A DNA stretch of 64,000 bases from Hygrophila difformis. Lineage: Eukaryota > Streptophyta > Magnoliopsida > Lamiales > Acanthaceae. The stretch covers positions 39,750,148 to 39,814,147 of the forward strand of contig JAOANR010000008.1 of the NCBI GenBank assembly GCA_030278955.1, read 5' to 3'. The notes below the pieces were generated by a model. The model was not told where the DNA came from and searched no databases. It saw only the letters and a list, made by a program, of their open reading frames with translations. This document shows, piece after piece, positions 11,470 to 23,300 of the stretch (position 1 is the first letter of the stretch; each line of letters opens with the position of its first letter). A program made the translations under genes and the position numbers.

Positions 11470-13257
11470 TTATTCCGCCTCAAGGTTGTGCACATAGCAC
11501 GCATATAGTTCATACCCCTTACGCATCAAGTTACTTAGTTTAAGTGCACTAACGATTTTGTTACTTTTCTTAGGGGGCTGAGAGTAAAAGATAACCCTCT
11601 TTCCCCTACTTTTTGACAAGGTGATCTTTTGCTTTTGACATTCGATCACCGCTTTATACTGGGATAGCCAATCCATCCCCAGTATGATGTCAAAGTCTCT
11701 TAAGTTAAATTCTACTAAGTTCGCGAAGAATTCTACGTTCTTTATCACTATAGGAATTCCGTTACATCGTTTAGAGCAAGACACTACTTCTCCAGAAGGC
11801 AATTGAATTCCTAAGCTAATTCTCTTGCACTTAGGTAGATCTAACTCAGGCACTATCCTTGATGCTATAATTGAGCAACTAGCTCCAGAATCAAATAGAA
11901 TTCTAAGGGGCGTATTCAACACATAGAATGTACCTGCCATCACTTCTCCTTGCGCAGGCACGTCCGCTTGGTTTACCACGTTGAGCCTCCCCACAGGGCG
12001 TCCTTGGTTGCCCTGCTGGTTCGCGTTCTGCTGCTGGTTTTGCTGTTGGTTTGGATTCTGCGGGGGCGGAGGTCGTTGGTTCTGGTTCTGGTTTTGCGGC
12101 CTATTTTGAGGGGGTCTGTACCCTTGGTTATTGTCGTTTCGCCCGTTTTGGTTTTGAGGTTGTTCTTGCCCCGCGACTAAGTCGTCCCTCTTTGTTATGT
12201 TCTCGAGCCTAGTCCGACAATCCCGTCGAACGTGACCCATTCGACCGCATCGGTAACAGGCGCCTTGTTGCGGGCATCCCCTTGCCAGATGTGGTCGTCC
12301 ACATCGCGGGCAAGGCGGTACCGGATCTTCTTGATTGAACCTCCTCCCAGTGTTGTTTTGTTGGGGCCTATTCGACCCTCTGCCCTGCTCGTTCCTTCCA
12401 GAGTTGTTCTCGTTTCTTGAGTCTCGGCTTCTCTTGTCTTGAGGACCCCTGCTGGACTCCCCACTCACCCTTCTTTTCAGCTGCTGCACGCGTGCTACCG
12501 CTACAGCGCGATCATATACGGCTTGCAAATCGGGGTAGTGTACCCCCGCGATCACCTCGCGCACAGACAGGTTCAGTCCCATCTCGAACTTTTGTGCCTT
12601 TTCCGCATCAGTAGGCACCAGCCTTGGTGCGAACCTCACCAGCTCCTTGAAGCGGGTGTAGTATTCCTGCACCGTTTGGCTTCCTTGCTTCAACGACAGG
12701 AATTCTTCGTACATGGCAGCTTTAGTACTCAAGGGATAGAATCGATCCCTGAGTAGTTCCATCATCTCCATCCACGAGTAAGGCTCGTCATCTTCAGTCA
12801 ATTTGGCTTGCGTTGCTTGCCACCAGTCGTCAGCTTCGCCTCCCAAGTAGTATGAAGCGACATGTACCCTCTCTCCTTCCGGACATTTGACCGCTCCCAG
12901 CAGCTTGTCAAAAGTCCGGATCCATTCCTCCAGTTTAGCTGGATCCTCCTCACCAGCATAGTGGGGTGGCTGGTAAGGATTCACCATCGCCAGGTAGTTA
13001 GGGCGAGCTTGGGGCGGAGGTACCGCCGCAGCTTGACCCTGGTTGACTTGCGCGTTTCCGAGCGCAATCAACACTTCCTCTATCGTCCTAAGACGATCGC
13101 CCACATTGTTCGGTGCGGGGGCGTCCTGCGCACCTTGGGGCTGTTCCTCATCAGGTTGGATTGGTTCAGTGACGTTTGGTGGTGTTTCAGTAGGTGTTTC
13201 AGTGGTGGTTTGGGGAGCGGGTTGGGTTCTGCCTCTTTCTCTTCCTCTGGGTGCCAT
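11470..13257 (-). CDS. Element A gag-protease polyprotein (595 aa)
   Basis: Starts at ATG 13257. It contains the retrotransposon capsid region (YYLGGEADDWW, then FYPLSTKAA and [14 protein letters not shown]), a glutamine/asparagine-rich basic linker, and two zinc knuckles near residues 315-350. The first, CPRCGRPHLARGC, is a variant CX2CX3HX4C; the second, CYRCGRMGHVRRDC, is standard CX2CX4HX4C. An aspartic protease follows, with LFDSGASCS near residue 455. The capsid packages RNA and the protease matures the polyprotein. The frame ends at TAA 11470-11472, where element B reads through, so the stop is best read as a nonsense mutation and not a designed boundary. Confidence 0.9.
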   Translation of the reverse strand: MAPRGRERGRTQPAPQTTTETPTETPPNVTEPIQPDEEQPQGAQDAPAPNNVGDRLRTIEEVLIALGNAQVNQGQAAAVPPPQARPNYLAMVNPYQPPHYAGEEDPAKLEEWIRTFDKLLGAVKCPEGERVHVASYYLGGEADDWWQATQAKLTEDDEPYSWMEMMELLRDRFYPLSTKAAMYEEFLSLKQGSQTVQEYYTRFKELVRFAPRLVPTDAEKAQKFEMGLNLSVREVIAGVHYPDLQAVYDRAVAVARVQQLKRRVSGESSRGPQDKRSRDSRNENNSGRNEQGRGSNRPQQNNTGRRFNQEDPVPPCPRCGRPHLARGCPQQGACYRCGRMGHVRRDCRTRLENITKRDDLVAGQEQPQNQNGRNDNNQGYRPPQNRPQNQNQNQRPPPPQNPNQQQNQQQNANQQGNQGRPVGRLNVVNQADVPAQGEVMAGTFYVLNTPLRILFDSGASCSIIASRIVPELDLPKCKRISLGIQLPSGEVVSCSKRCNGIPIVIKNVEFFANLVEFNLRDFDIILGMDWLSQYKAVIECQKQKITLSKSRGKRVIFYSQPPKKSNKIVSALKLSNLMRKGYELYACYVHNLEAE

Positions 13258-13519
13258 TCTGGTACAAATAGGATCGATTAGGACTTTGTGAATTTAGTAT
13301 ATAGTCTAAGCGATTTATATAAATGTATATGTGTATTGCAATTTAGCACGTGGTGCTTTGTTCGAATTAAGAAGCATCGTATGCTTCGGGGTTTTATTTT
13401 ATTTTGTTTTGATTTTTTTTTTAAAAAAAAATAAATCGGGCATTTTATTTCCTCAAAAGAAATTTTAGTACAAAAGTAGAAATATTTTCCTAGCAAAATA
13501 GTATCTAATAATAGAGGCT

Positions 13520-13855
13520 CTAGTGTCTCATGACATCCTCCGGTGGGGTAGCAGGATCTTCCTCCGGATCTTCCTCCTCCGAACTCGGCGGCATCAGCTC
13601 GTCAAAGATAGTGTTTAAGTCTTGCCCGTGGGCATCAATGTATTCCTTTAGTATTAAGTTTTGTGTAGTGAAGGTTTGGACTTGGCGCTCGAGTTGGTTT
13701 ATGCGGTGATGGTCCGCCTCTCTCAAGTTGCCCATGTGATGTAAATTGGCCTCCAATTGAGCCATACGGTACTTCATCTGCTCTAGGGTCTGGTGGGAAT
13801 CGAGATGAACACTCATCATCCTGACCATCAACTGCATCATGTCTTGACTAGCCAT
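13520..13855 (-). CDS. Small coiled-coil/acidic ORF upstream of gag, element A
   Basis: 111 residues starting at an ATG at 13855. It lies between the leader and gag, 262 bp before the gag ATG. The N-terminal 80 residues are heptad-like (LEQMKYRMAQLEANL, INQLERQVQTF) and predict a coiled coil. The tail is acidic (SSEEEDPEEDP). I recognise no family. Element B has an ORF of the same design at the same place, which argues that it is real. A role as a packaging or gag partner is conceivable, but nothing in the sequence shows it. Confidence 0.55.
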   Translation of the reverse strand: MASQDMMQLMVRMMSVHLDSHQTLEQMKYRMAQLEANLHHMGNLREADHHRINQLERQVQTFTTQNLILKEYIDAHGQDLNTIFDELMPPSSEEEDPEEDPATPPEDVMRH

Positions 13856-13886
13856 CTAGCGCAAGCAAGAGATCTAAGTTAATATT

Positions 13887-14017
13887 CGCCAAGATTCTAA
13901 GTTCAATTCGCCAAGATTCTAAGTTCGAGTTTCCAAGATTCTAAGTTCAAGTTTCGCCAAGATGCTAAGTTCAAGTTTCCAAGATTCTAAGTTCAAGTTT
14001 CCAAGATTCTAAGTTCA
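13887..14017 (-). repeat. Six-copy 22-24 bp tandem repeat in the element A leader
   Basis: Six copies of CCAAGATTCTAAGTTCAAG with 3-5 bp spacers, starting at 13889, 13911, 13933, 13957, 13979 and 14001. They sit in the 5' untranslated leader between the primer site and the small ORF. Element B lacks the array. Confidence 0.85.
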
Positions 14018-14229
14018 TAGCAGAGATGCAACATGCAAATGCAAATGATATTTCCCCCCAATAATAATTTAATGCACCACATGTATATATATATATTTTC
14101 CCATGGGTTTTAAAAAAAAATTTTTCTTTTCCATGGAAATAATACTTTAAAATTTAAAAGAATAGTCAAAATACTAATAATAGTTTAAAAATAGTAATGG
14201 TTTAAAAATAAATAATAGTTTAAAAATAG

Positions 14230-14249
14230 CCGGGTCTCTGATACCAACT
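14230..14249 (-). promoter_or_regulatory. Primer-binding site of element A (tRNA-iMet type)
   Basis: The minus strand, directly after the 5' LTR (…TGTTACA), reads AAG then TTGGTATCAGAGACCCGG. TGGTATCAGAG complements the 3' end of plant initiator tRNA-Met, the primer used by most Ty3/gypsy elements. Confidence 0.85.
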
Positions 14250-15590
14250 TGTAACACCCCGGTTTTTGGTTACCCAGGTCGGGATGTCACCGCCACATCT
14301 CCCTAGTAAGACACAGTTTCTCCGAGCTTACTAAAGAGATGCAAGGCTAGGTATTGCAGTATGTAAAACATTTAAAGCATTCAAAATAGCCCATACAATA
14401 TAATTCGAAAATAATAATAGCATAGCGCATCGGAAATATTTAGTTTAGTACAATATCGCAGCGGAAAATATAAAAGGGCCGACATGGCCAAAACACGGGT
14501 TAAACAGGCCCGTTCATAATATAGTCTAAGTACGAAATTTAAAAGCAAAATAAGTGTTCCCCAAAATCCCATGCATGAATCGTGCTCACACATTCTCATT
14601 CCACATATTCTGTAAGGAAAGGAATAAAAATGGTTTTGGTCAGCAAAATTGCTGAGTAAGTTAACACATGCATGATCGTAGGGTTTAAAAGCCATTAATT
14701 TAATAATTTAACAAAAGCATGATAATAACATAATATTTAATTTCATCTAAGCAATACCCAATAGCATAATTTATCTCAGGGCTCTATTTAATAACACATA
14801 TCACATGGTTTAATCATAAAAGCCATAATTCAAATAAAGCATTTAAATAATTTAATTGGACAACAACATAATTTAATCTAATTTAATTTAGTTTAGAATC
14901 CCCATTACATCCCCGATTTGGTATTTCAAAGTTTCACGATAGCATCGCGATGTCAACAAGTTTAGCCGGTAGCCCGGCGGCCGCAACCGTATCAGCCATA
15001 CCCAGTACCACTCCGGAGCCTCGGAAAACCCATACGGATATTCACGAGAGTGTAGGCTCTATATTTCGCCGTTTAGGCAATCCATATCTCAAGTTTAGCG
15101 CGCGGGGTCACCATCGTCCATTACGGCACGAAGTGAATCGTTAGGGGGCACCCTGCAGAGCACTCACCCCTAATTTTAATTTATCAAGTTTGTAAGGGGA
15201 TTTAATTTTTTAAAATCTGACTTCAATTGTATTTATTTAGAAATAATATCTCAACTCGTTTCAACCCTAAAGGTTAATTCCATGTTTCAACAAGATTTCA
15301 AGATTTCGTTTCGGTAAATCACAGTTTACTCTAAAATTCGTCTAAAATCAGATTTAATTCCCAAAATTCCAAAATTTCATATCTGACTCGGAAACATCAA
15401 GATCTACAACTTTCGTGTTTTAATTTTTTCGATCCGAGATACCTAAGTAGGTCAAAATCACCAATTTTCGCATAAGAACAAATCTGTCCGAGTTTAATGT
15501 GTCACAGTTTAAAGAATTCGAATTCTACCATAGCAATTCAACTCCAAATTTAATGAAATTTGACAGGGATCATCTTAAGACAATTATCTA
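14250..15590 (-). repeat. 5' LTR of element A, first part
   Basis: Matches 5685-7023 of the complete LTR. It stops at ATTATCTA, where element B inserted. The last five bases ATCTA (15586-15590) are the target duplication of B. Confidence 0.92.
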
Positions 15591-18099
15591 TGTAATACCC
15601 GAGAAATCGACATCAGGTTTTAAAATCCGAAAGTTAAGAAATTTGGATTTATTTATCGAAATAATTCCGAGAGAACGGAATTAAATATTTCGGATAATCG
15701 CGACTCGGGATAGAGGTATCGAATTATCCCAAATATCTCGGATAATTCATATTATAATTTTTAAAAGATTAAAATCATAATATTTATTAAAAAAAAAAAT
15801 TCGTGCGGTGGCCGCGCGGAGCGCGCCACCAGCGCGCCACCAGCAGCAGCTGCGACTAACGAGCCTTACACTCGTTTTTGGCATTGATTTCGACGTGGGA
15901 TGATCCCAAACGGTTGGTATTCAGTCCCCAGACATGTTGGGACGTTTTATGAAGGTTGGTAATGAAGTTTAAGTGCTCAAAGCCTCACACTTGGGATCAA
16001 GAATGGATAATGTTTATCCATTGAGCTCATTTTTTTGAATCAAGGGTGAAGAGGGACTGTTGGGGGGTTTAGGAACGGTTTCAACTGACCATTACTGCTC
16101 CAATCAATCATACAATTACCCATGGCCATCATGGGGAGCCTAATCAATCCCCTATTTAACCACACACAGCCCCAAACTCTCTCCCATTTGCACCATTCCA
16201 ATTTCTGCAGCAGTTTGAGTGAGGCGAGTTGTGTGCGTTTTCTCTCCATAATCCAGGGAGGGTGAGGGCGAGTTGAGGCTTCCAAATCCTTCGTCTAGTG
16301 GTTGGTAAGGTTCTATACCTTTTTCTCTGGCCTGGAGTCGGAATTCTAGCCTTCTAACGTAGGATTTTGGACATTCGATGCAAATAGGTTCAATCGGAGG
16401 GAAGTTGGTTTTGAGGGCTGTGTTGGACGGTTCCAGGGAAAGCGAAGTAGAGATTTTTGATCCTAAACTCATCTCAAGTAAGTTAGTATTGTGCACGTCG
16501 ATTTTTAGGAGTTTTGGTTGAGTATAACTCGAGATATAGGTTTATCTTTTCATTTGACAAAATCTGTCAAATAGGGTTTTTCTATGACCAATTTTATTGT
16601 TCTATGAATTCGACCATGATCCGTACATTTTTAGGAGAACCTTCCAAAATGAAACTTGTTCCTAATGTCCTAAAAATGCTCTCTGTAAATTTTTATAATT
16701 TTTGGACAAGTTTTGGTCACCCAAATTCGATCTGGTATTTTCTGCGTATGTGTGAACAGTTTTGATGAATGTATGTAGTCAGTTTTGTTGTTCGAATCAC
16801 TCTCGCATATGGTCGTTTTTAGTGCTTGATGTCTTCATGAAATTTGTTCCATTATGTGTCTATATTATCCCTGCAAAATTTCATGATTTTTGGAGCACAT
16901 ATGAAATTGTTATGAATTTTTGAACTCACTGTGGTCGGATTTACTGAAGCATGAGGAATGGTAATTCAATAGCTTTCTGAAATGGGATAAAATGACCAGT
17001 TTAGAGTCCGAATTTTGAGATGGCTATTTCTATGAAAAATGCTTATTTTGATGATTCCTAGCCACTGTAATTTTTCCAGAATTTTTAAAAATAATTTGTT
17101 GCATTTTTAAATGCGATTTCGAAAACTGCCACAGTGTTACTTTTAATCGGTAAAGGCTATTTGGTATATTCGATGAACTATGAGTCGAGTGTTACTCATT
17201 TTTGAAGAATATGGATTCTGGCAATGTGGTGTTATTATGAAATGATAAAATGTGGTTTTTAAACTTTGGAAGTTTTGATCGAGTGGGATGCCCAATGTGG
17301 TGAAAATTATGTCGCCCCCTCTTTTGTAGCCAAAACGGCATTGATTATTGTGATGTATGAGTCTATACTCCTAGATGTATCCGTATGGGTTATCTAGGGC
17401 TCCGGAGTGTGTCTGTATAGGGTCCGCTGCATGCACTTACCTCGTGGGTACGAGTCCCAGAGGTTGATCCCAAGGGTTCGTCCCTAGGATATGTTTGAGT
17501 CCTTGTGGGTATAAAGTCCCAAAGGTTGGTCCTGTGGGTTCGTCCCTAGGATATGCTAATGGGGTGTCCTCGATCATAACTAACATTGGTAAAATGTTCG
17601 TGGCATATGTGTAAGAATTTTAAATTAATTTATTTACTCGTCTTTTAAATAAATATATTATTTTGTATATTCTCCTAAAAACTTTTAAAATTCGTTGTGC
17701 TATATATTAACTTACGCAGTACCTTTGTACTGATAAATTGTTGTTTTATTTTCCTTTCAGATTTCGCAGAGTAAGCATCGCATGGAGGGATGGGATTTCC
17801 ATTTTTAAAAGAAGACTTGTCGCATTTTATTTATTTTAATTTATGCATTGGACTTAGACTCTGGTTTTGGCCGCATGTTTTGGCCCTGTTTATTTTTGCT
17901 TCCGCACTGCTTATTATTATTATGTGTGTTATACTCTGATTAAACTTCGGGCTTATTTGAATGGTTTTTAAATATTTTTAAGTCAATGATGCAACTTAAA
18001 CCTTAGCATCCTTTTAAATAAGCTCGATTTAATCGGGTCTTGTTTGGAAGGGTGTGGCGGTAGCGTCCCGGCCTGGGTGACCAAATCCGGGGTGTTACA
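15591..18099 (+). repeat. 5' LTR of element B
   Basis: Runs TGTAATACCCGAG to GGGGTGTTACA, 2509 bp. It shares its extreme ends with the element A LTR (TGTAATACCCGAG; GGTGACC/GGTAACC...CCGGGGTGTTACA) but is otherwise diverged. A GC-rich stretch with GCGCGCCACCAG repeats lies near 15805-15855. A possible weak TATA (CTATTTAA) lies near 16150. Confidence 0.93.
17443..17555 (+). repeat. Two-copy 61-bp tandem repeat in the B LTR
   Basis: Two diverged copies, each GTGGGTANNNAGTCCCA... then GGTTCGTCCCTAGGATATG. It is repeated in the 3' LTR at 25796-25908. Confidence 0.75.
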
Positions 18100-18102
18100 A
18101 AG

Positions 18103-18118
18103 TGGTATCAGAGCCCGA
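18103..18118 (+). promoter_or_regulatory. Primer-binding site of element B (tRNA-iMet type)
   Basis: TGGTATCAGAGCCCGA, three bases after the 5' LTR. It complements the initiator tRNA-Met 3' end. Confidence 0.9.
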
Positions 18119-18357
18119 AATATTTATTTTTAAAAGCTATTATTTTTCGGCCCAATATAGAGGCCCAAAATATTAAATATTATTTTTAAGCTTTTTAAAT
18201 ATTATTTCCATGGAAAGGAAATTTATTTTAAAACCCATGGAAAAATATATCTCAAAAATTCGACAAGTCTCAAAATATTATTTTTGGGGGTTGCATATGC
18301 ATTAACATATGTGCTTGAAATGTGCAAGATATTGATTTGTTAAAAATTTATTTTTAG

Positions 18358-18828
18358 ATGGCCGACCCAAAGCTTTTTAACATGATGACCGATATGCTAT
18401 GTTCGATGACTAGCATCATGCATGAGTTAAGACATAGCCGTGATGAGGTTAGTGCATATAAGGACCATGTAAAAGGTATCGAGAAAGAGTTGGAGAAATT
18501 GAGGAATGCTCGACAGGAGGATTTGGGCCGCATCGCTGCTCTTGAAACTCTGTTTCATGAGGAGCAACACAACAACCACATGCTTAGGGGACGTGTGTTT
18601 ACTTTGGAGCATGAGATTGTTGACCTTCAAAACCGACTCAATGCACCGGAACCTGAGGAGGAAGAGGAAGAAGAGGAGGACCCGGACATGTATATTGATA
18701 TTGAGGGCGTGGATGAGGAGGAACCAGAGGCAGAGGTAGTGGACCCACCGATACCTCTTGACTCCGATGGGGAGTATGAGTATGACAGGGCGCTCCTCGG
18801 CTATTCTCCCGATTATCTACTAGATTGA
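18358..18828 (+). CDS. Small coiled-coil/acidic ORF upstream of gag, element B
   Basis: 156 residues from ATG 18358 to TGA. Residues 20-100 have leucine-based heptads (IEKELEKLRNARQEDL, LEHEIVDLQNRL), then a strongly acidic stretch (EPEEEEEEEEDPDMY) and an acidic, tyrosine-containing tail. No known domain was recognised. It has the same position and layout as the 111-residue ORF of element A, but little obvious residue identity. It is the first ORF after the primer site and ends 235 bp before the gag ATG. Translation of gag would need reinitiation, leaky scanning or splicing. Confidence 0.6.
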   Translation: MADPKLFNMMTDMLCSMTSIMHELRHSRDEVSAYKDHVKGIEKELEKLRNARQEDLGRIAALETLFHEEQHNNHMLRGRVFTLEHEIVDLQNRLNAPEPEEEEEEEEDPDMYIDIEGVDEEEPEAEVVDPPIPLDSDGEYEYDRALLGYSPDYLLD

Positions 18829-19063
18829 TCGCATCATATCGTTGGATTATCTATTGTTTTCCGTATTTTATATTACCTTGATTTGCCTTCCATTGTAGCT
18901 GCTTTATAATATTTTTCCTAAATGATCTAGTGAAGCATTTTCCTTTTCCTTTGTTGCGTCGTCTCTTTTAGAATTCTGCGTACTTGAGATGTTAGAACTT
19001 ACTAACTTGACTACTAACCTACCGTAGAATTTGATTCTTACCCTTGCGTGCTTATCTAACAGA

Positions 19064-20323
19064 ATGCCGCCAAGGGGAAGACCGCGAAGGGAAAACCCTG
19101 CTGCTAACAACGCCAACCCTAATGTACCAGCCGAAGGTGGCGCACCACTGAACCCGGACGGGGCAAATGGGCCAGTGGGTGCAAACCCACCTAACGTTGG
19201 AGGTCAGGCGGGCGCTGTACCCAATGTTGTAGACGCACGGTTGAGGACTGTAGAGCAAGTCCTCATAGCACTGGGCAACGCCGAAGTTAATAGGGCCCAA
19301 GCGGCGGTACCTCCGCCGGCAGCCCGTATTAACTATCTGGCAATGGTAAACCTATACCAGCCGCCCCATTACGAGGGACAAGAGGATCCCGCAAAGCTAG
19401 AAGACTGGATGAGGACATTTGACAAGCTTTTGAACGCCGTCAGATGTCCCGAGAATGAGAAGGTGAGAGTAGCTACGTACTATTTAAGTGGGGAGGCGGA
19501 TGAATGGTGGCAGAACCACCAAGGGGGACTAGCGGATGGCGAGCAGGTTTATTTTTGGGAAGAATTCAAGGAGATGATGAGAGAGAGATTTTACCCTCTT
19601 AGCACGAAAACGGCTAAGTACGAAGAGTTTATCAACCTTCGTCAGGGTACTCAGACAGTCCAGGAGTACTATACAAGGTTCAAGGAACTCGTCCGTTTCG
19701 CTCCAAGATTGGTACCGACTGATGCCGACAAAGCCCAGAAATTTGAGATGGGGCTGAACCTCAGCATCAGAGAGATTCTAGTTGGCGGACAGCACACAAC
19801 TCTGCAGGCTGTTTACGATCGTGCAGTGGCAATCGCACGGGTTCAACAGCTGAAGCGCAAGGACCATGGGGAGTCGAGCAAGGGCTCGAGTCAATTTGAT
19901 AAGAGGAACCGGAGCAACAACAATGGTAACAACTTTAGAAAAGGGAACGACCTGGCAAGGAATGAAGGACAGAGAAGAATTGAGAACAAAGGGTTCAACC
20001 AAGGAGGGAATGGAAACCGGAGGCCGGATAACCAGGGCGCCTTCATACCCAGATGCCAGAAGTGCAACATTCCGCATCTGGTGCGCGAATGCCCGAAACC
20101 TGGGTCTTGTTATAGGTGTGGTAGAGAAGGCCACCTGAGAAGGGATTGTAGAATTCGAGAGGAGACAATCGAGAAGAGGCTGGACTTAGTGATTCGACCA
20201 ACTGGGAATCACCCAACTGGGCCGAATCAGCATAACAATCAAGGACAAAGGTTCCAACAAGCTCAAGGGCCACCCAGAATCACAACCAGCAGAGAAATCA
20301 AGGCGGAGCCGTGGGACGCTTGA
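19064..20323 (+). CDS. Element B gag (capsid and zinc knuckles)
   Basis: The ATG at 19064 ([11 protein letters not shown]) is chosen over the upstream non-ATG extension because it matches the gag start of element A (MAPRGRERG). It has the capsid region ([39 protein letters not shown]), a basic asparagine-rich linker, and two zinc knuckles at residues about 330-362: [13 protein letters not shown], a CX2CX3HX4C variant, and [14 protein letters not shown]. The frame ends in TGA 20321-20323, just inside the start of the pol frame. In element A the same junction is continuous. The asparagine/glutamine-rich linker can be followed in the pol frame from about 20275, which indicates a one-base deletion near 20270-20280. 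Confidence 0.88.
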   Translation: MPPRGRPRRENPAANNANPNVPAEGGAPLNPDGANGPVGANPPNVGGQAGAVPNVVDARLRTVEQVLIALGNAEVNRAQAAVPPPAARINYLAMVNLYQPPHYEGQEDPAKLEDWMRTFDKLLNAVRCPENEKVRVATYYLSGEADEWWQNHQGGLADGEQVYFWEEFKEMMRERFYPLSTKTAKYEEFINLRQGTQTVQEYYTRFKELVRFAPRLVPTDADKAQKFEMGLNLSIREILVGGQHTTLQAVYDRAVAIARVQQLKRKDHGESSKGSSQFDKRNRSNNNGNNFRKGNDLARNEGQRRIENKGFNQGGNGNRRPDNQGAFIPRCQKCNIPHLVRECPKPGSCYRCGREGHLRRDCRIREETIEKRLDLVIRPTGNHPTGPNQHNNQGQRFQQAQGPPRITTSREIKAEPWDA

Positions 20324-23300
20324 ACGTGATCAACCAAGCGGATTTGGCCGCTCAGGGAGAAGTGATCCCTGGTACGTTTACTGCTTTAAGCGTACCCGTT
20401 AAAGTTTTGTTCGATTCAGGTGCGAGCTGTTCTTTAATATCTACAAGGATTATATCTGCCTTAGATCTACCAGTGCCTACGAACATTAACTTAGGAATTC
20501 AATTACCATCGGGCAAGGTGATATCGTGTTTGAAACGATACGATGGAACCCCGATAGTAATCAAGAATCTAGAATTCTTCGCGAATCTAATTGAGTTTGA
20601 TCTTGGGGATTTCGACGTCATCTTAGGCATGGATTTTCTGACTCAATACAAAGCTGTTATTGAGTGTCAGAAGCAGAAGATTTCCTTAGCCAAGAGTAGG
20701 GGGAGGAAGGTTGTGTATTACATGCAGCCTCGAAAGAAAAACGCTAAGGTAGTGAATGCCTTGAGGTTCTACAACCTCATACGGAAAGGCTATCACTTAT
20801 ATGCATGCTATGTGCATAACCTCAACGACGAGGGAAACAAAATCGACGAGATCCCAGTCGTAAAAGAATATCCTGACGTTTTTCCAGAAGATATTCCAGG
20901 GATGCCACCTGAGCGAGAGATTGAGTTCACGATTGATCTGGTACCTGGAACCGAACCGGTATCCAAGGCACCATATCGCATGGCACCAGCAGAAATGAAA
21001 GAGCTGAAGGAACAACTAGAAGAGTTGTTATCAAAAGGTTATATTCGACCTTGGGGAGCGCCAGTCCTATTCGTTAAGAAGAAAGACGGTGGACTTCGGT
21101 TATGCATAGACTACAGAGGTCTTAATCAAGTCACGATTAAGAACAAATACCCGCTACCTAGGATCGAAGACCTTTTCGATCAACTGAGAGGAGCTTCGGT
21201 ATTTTCCAAGATCGACCTGAGATCTGGATACCATCAATTACGTATAGCCGAGAAGGATATACCGAAGACAGCGTTTCGTACGAGATATGGGCACTACGAA
21301 TTCACCGTGATGTCCTTTGGTCTCACAAACGCTCCCGCAGTATTCATGAACCTCATGAATAGTGTTTTCCGAGAGTTGCTGGATTCTTGTGTCGTCGTAT
21401 TCATCGATGACATTCTAGTTTACTCAAGGGACGATGAGGAGCATACGAAACACTTGCATCAAGTGCTCAGAACTCTGAGGAGGAATCAGCTGTACGCAAA
21501 ACTGTCGAAATGCGAGTTTTGGATGAAGGAAGTCGCATTCTTGGGGCACATAGTATCGGCTAAGGGAGTGTCGGTTGACCCGACAAAAATATCGGCAGTG
21601 ATTGATTGGCCGGCACCGACGAGTCAGACAGAAGTAAGAAGCTTTCTTGGACTAGCCGGATACTACAGAAGGTTCGTGAAAGATTTTTCCAAGATTGCAA
21701 GGCCAATGACCCAACTGCTGAAGAAGGGATTAAAGTTCGAATGGACTACAGAGTGCGAAAAGTCTTTCCATGAACTCAAGAAAAGACTTACAACAGCGCC
21801 AGTCCTGATACTTCCATCAGAAACGGAAGATTTTGAAGTGTACAGTGACGCTTCAAAAGAAGGACTCGGGTGTGTACTTATGCAAAACCAGAGGGTTATT
21901 TCCTACGCATCGCGACAGCTCAAGCCGCATGAGGAGAATTATCCGACGCACGATCTAGAATTAGCCGCGGTGGTGTTCGCTCTCAAGATTTGGCGACACT
22001 ACTTATACGGACGAACGTGTCGGATGTTCACGGATCACAAGAGCCTCAAGTACATATTTACTCAAAAGGAGTTAAATATGAGGCAGCGGAGATGGCTTGA
22101 GTTAATCAAGGACTACGACCTGGATATAGCCTATCACGAAGGAAAAGCAAACGTCGTGGCAGACGCATTAAGTCGAAAGGCGAAGCACACGACAAACACT
22201 CTTATTTTACCGTCAGGACTATATATGGACTTAGCAAGGTTGGAAACTGAACTAGTCCATTATGGGACTGTGGTGGAAAGGGTGAATGCCGTGACGATTG
22301 AATCTACCGTATTTGACGAGATTTTGGCAGCTCAGCCGGATGATGAGAATCTCAAGAGGATCAAGGAAAAGATGGACGAGGGAAAAGCGGTAGGATTCAC
22401 AGTCCACGATGACGGGAGTATTCGCTTTAAAGGGAGGTGGTGCGTTCCTCACAAGTGTGAGGAATTGAAGCAGAAATTGATGGAAGAAGGCCACAGAACG
22501 CCATATTCGGTACACCCTGGCGGTGATAAGTTGTACAAAGATTTGAAGAAAATCTATTGGTGGCCGAGGATGAAGAAAGATGTTGCAGATTTTGTGGCTA
22601 AATGTATAACTTGCCAAAAGGTTAAGGCAGTACGGCAAAAGCCATTGGGATTGGTGAAACCGTTGGAGGTCCCAAGTTGGAAATGGGATAGTATTTCCAT
22701 GGACTTTGTCTCGGGTTTACCAAGATCTCCTCGTGGGATGAACAAAATTTGGGTAATAGTTGATCGGTTAACAAAGACTGCCATCTTTATACCAATGAAA
22801 GACAATTGGTCGATGGATCAACTAGCCAAGGCATATATTGATAATGTGGTTCGAAGGCACGGAGTGCCACATGATATCATTTCGGACCGAGACAGTAGAT
22901 TTGTCTCAAATTTTTGGACAAAATTACAAGAAGCCTTGGGAATCCAAATCAAGATGAGCACAGCCTTTCATCCGATGACCGACGGTCAAACTGAGCGGAC
23001 GATACAAACACTTGAAGATATGCTTAGAGCGTGTGTACTTGAATTCAAGGGAAGTTGGGAGAACCACTTGCCGTTAATTAAATTCTCGTATAACAACAGT
23101 TATCATGCTAGCATTGGCATGGCACCGTTCGAAGCTCTCTATGGACGCAAATGTCGCAGTCCGCTATGCTGGACAAAGGATGAAAATTCTGTAGTTGTTG
23201 GACCTCAGCTCATTGAAGATATGAGTAAACAGATCCAGATTGTCCAACAAAAGATGAAGGCCGCACAAGATCGCCAAAAGAGCTATGCCGATACGAGGCG

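Noticed and set aside
12195..12756. Several ORFs overlapping gag of element A
   Set aside because: Out-of-frame shadows of the gag coding sequence.
16152..16496. 114-residue ORF in both B LTRs (also 24505-24849)
   Set aside because: LTR-internal, opposite strand to the element, no domain; duplication reflects the two LTRs.
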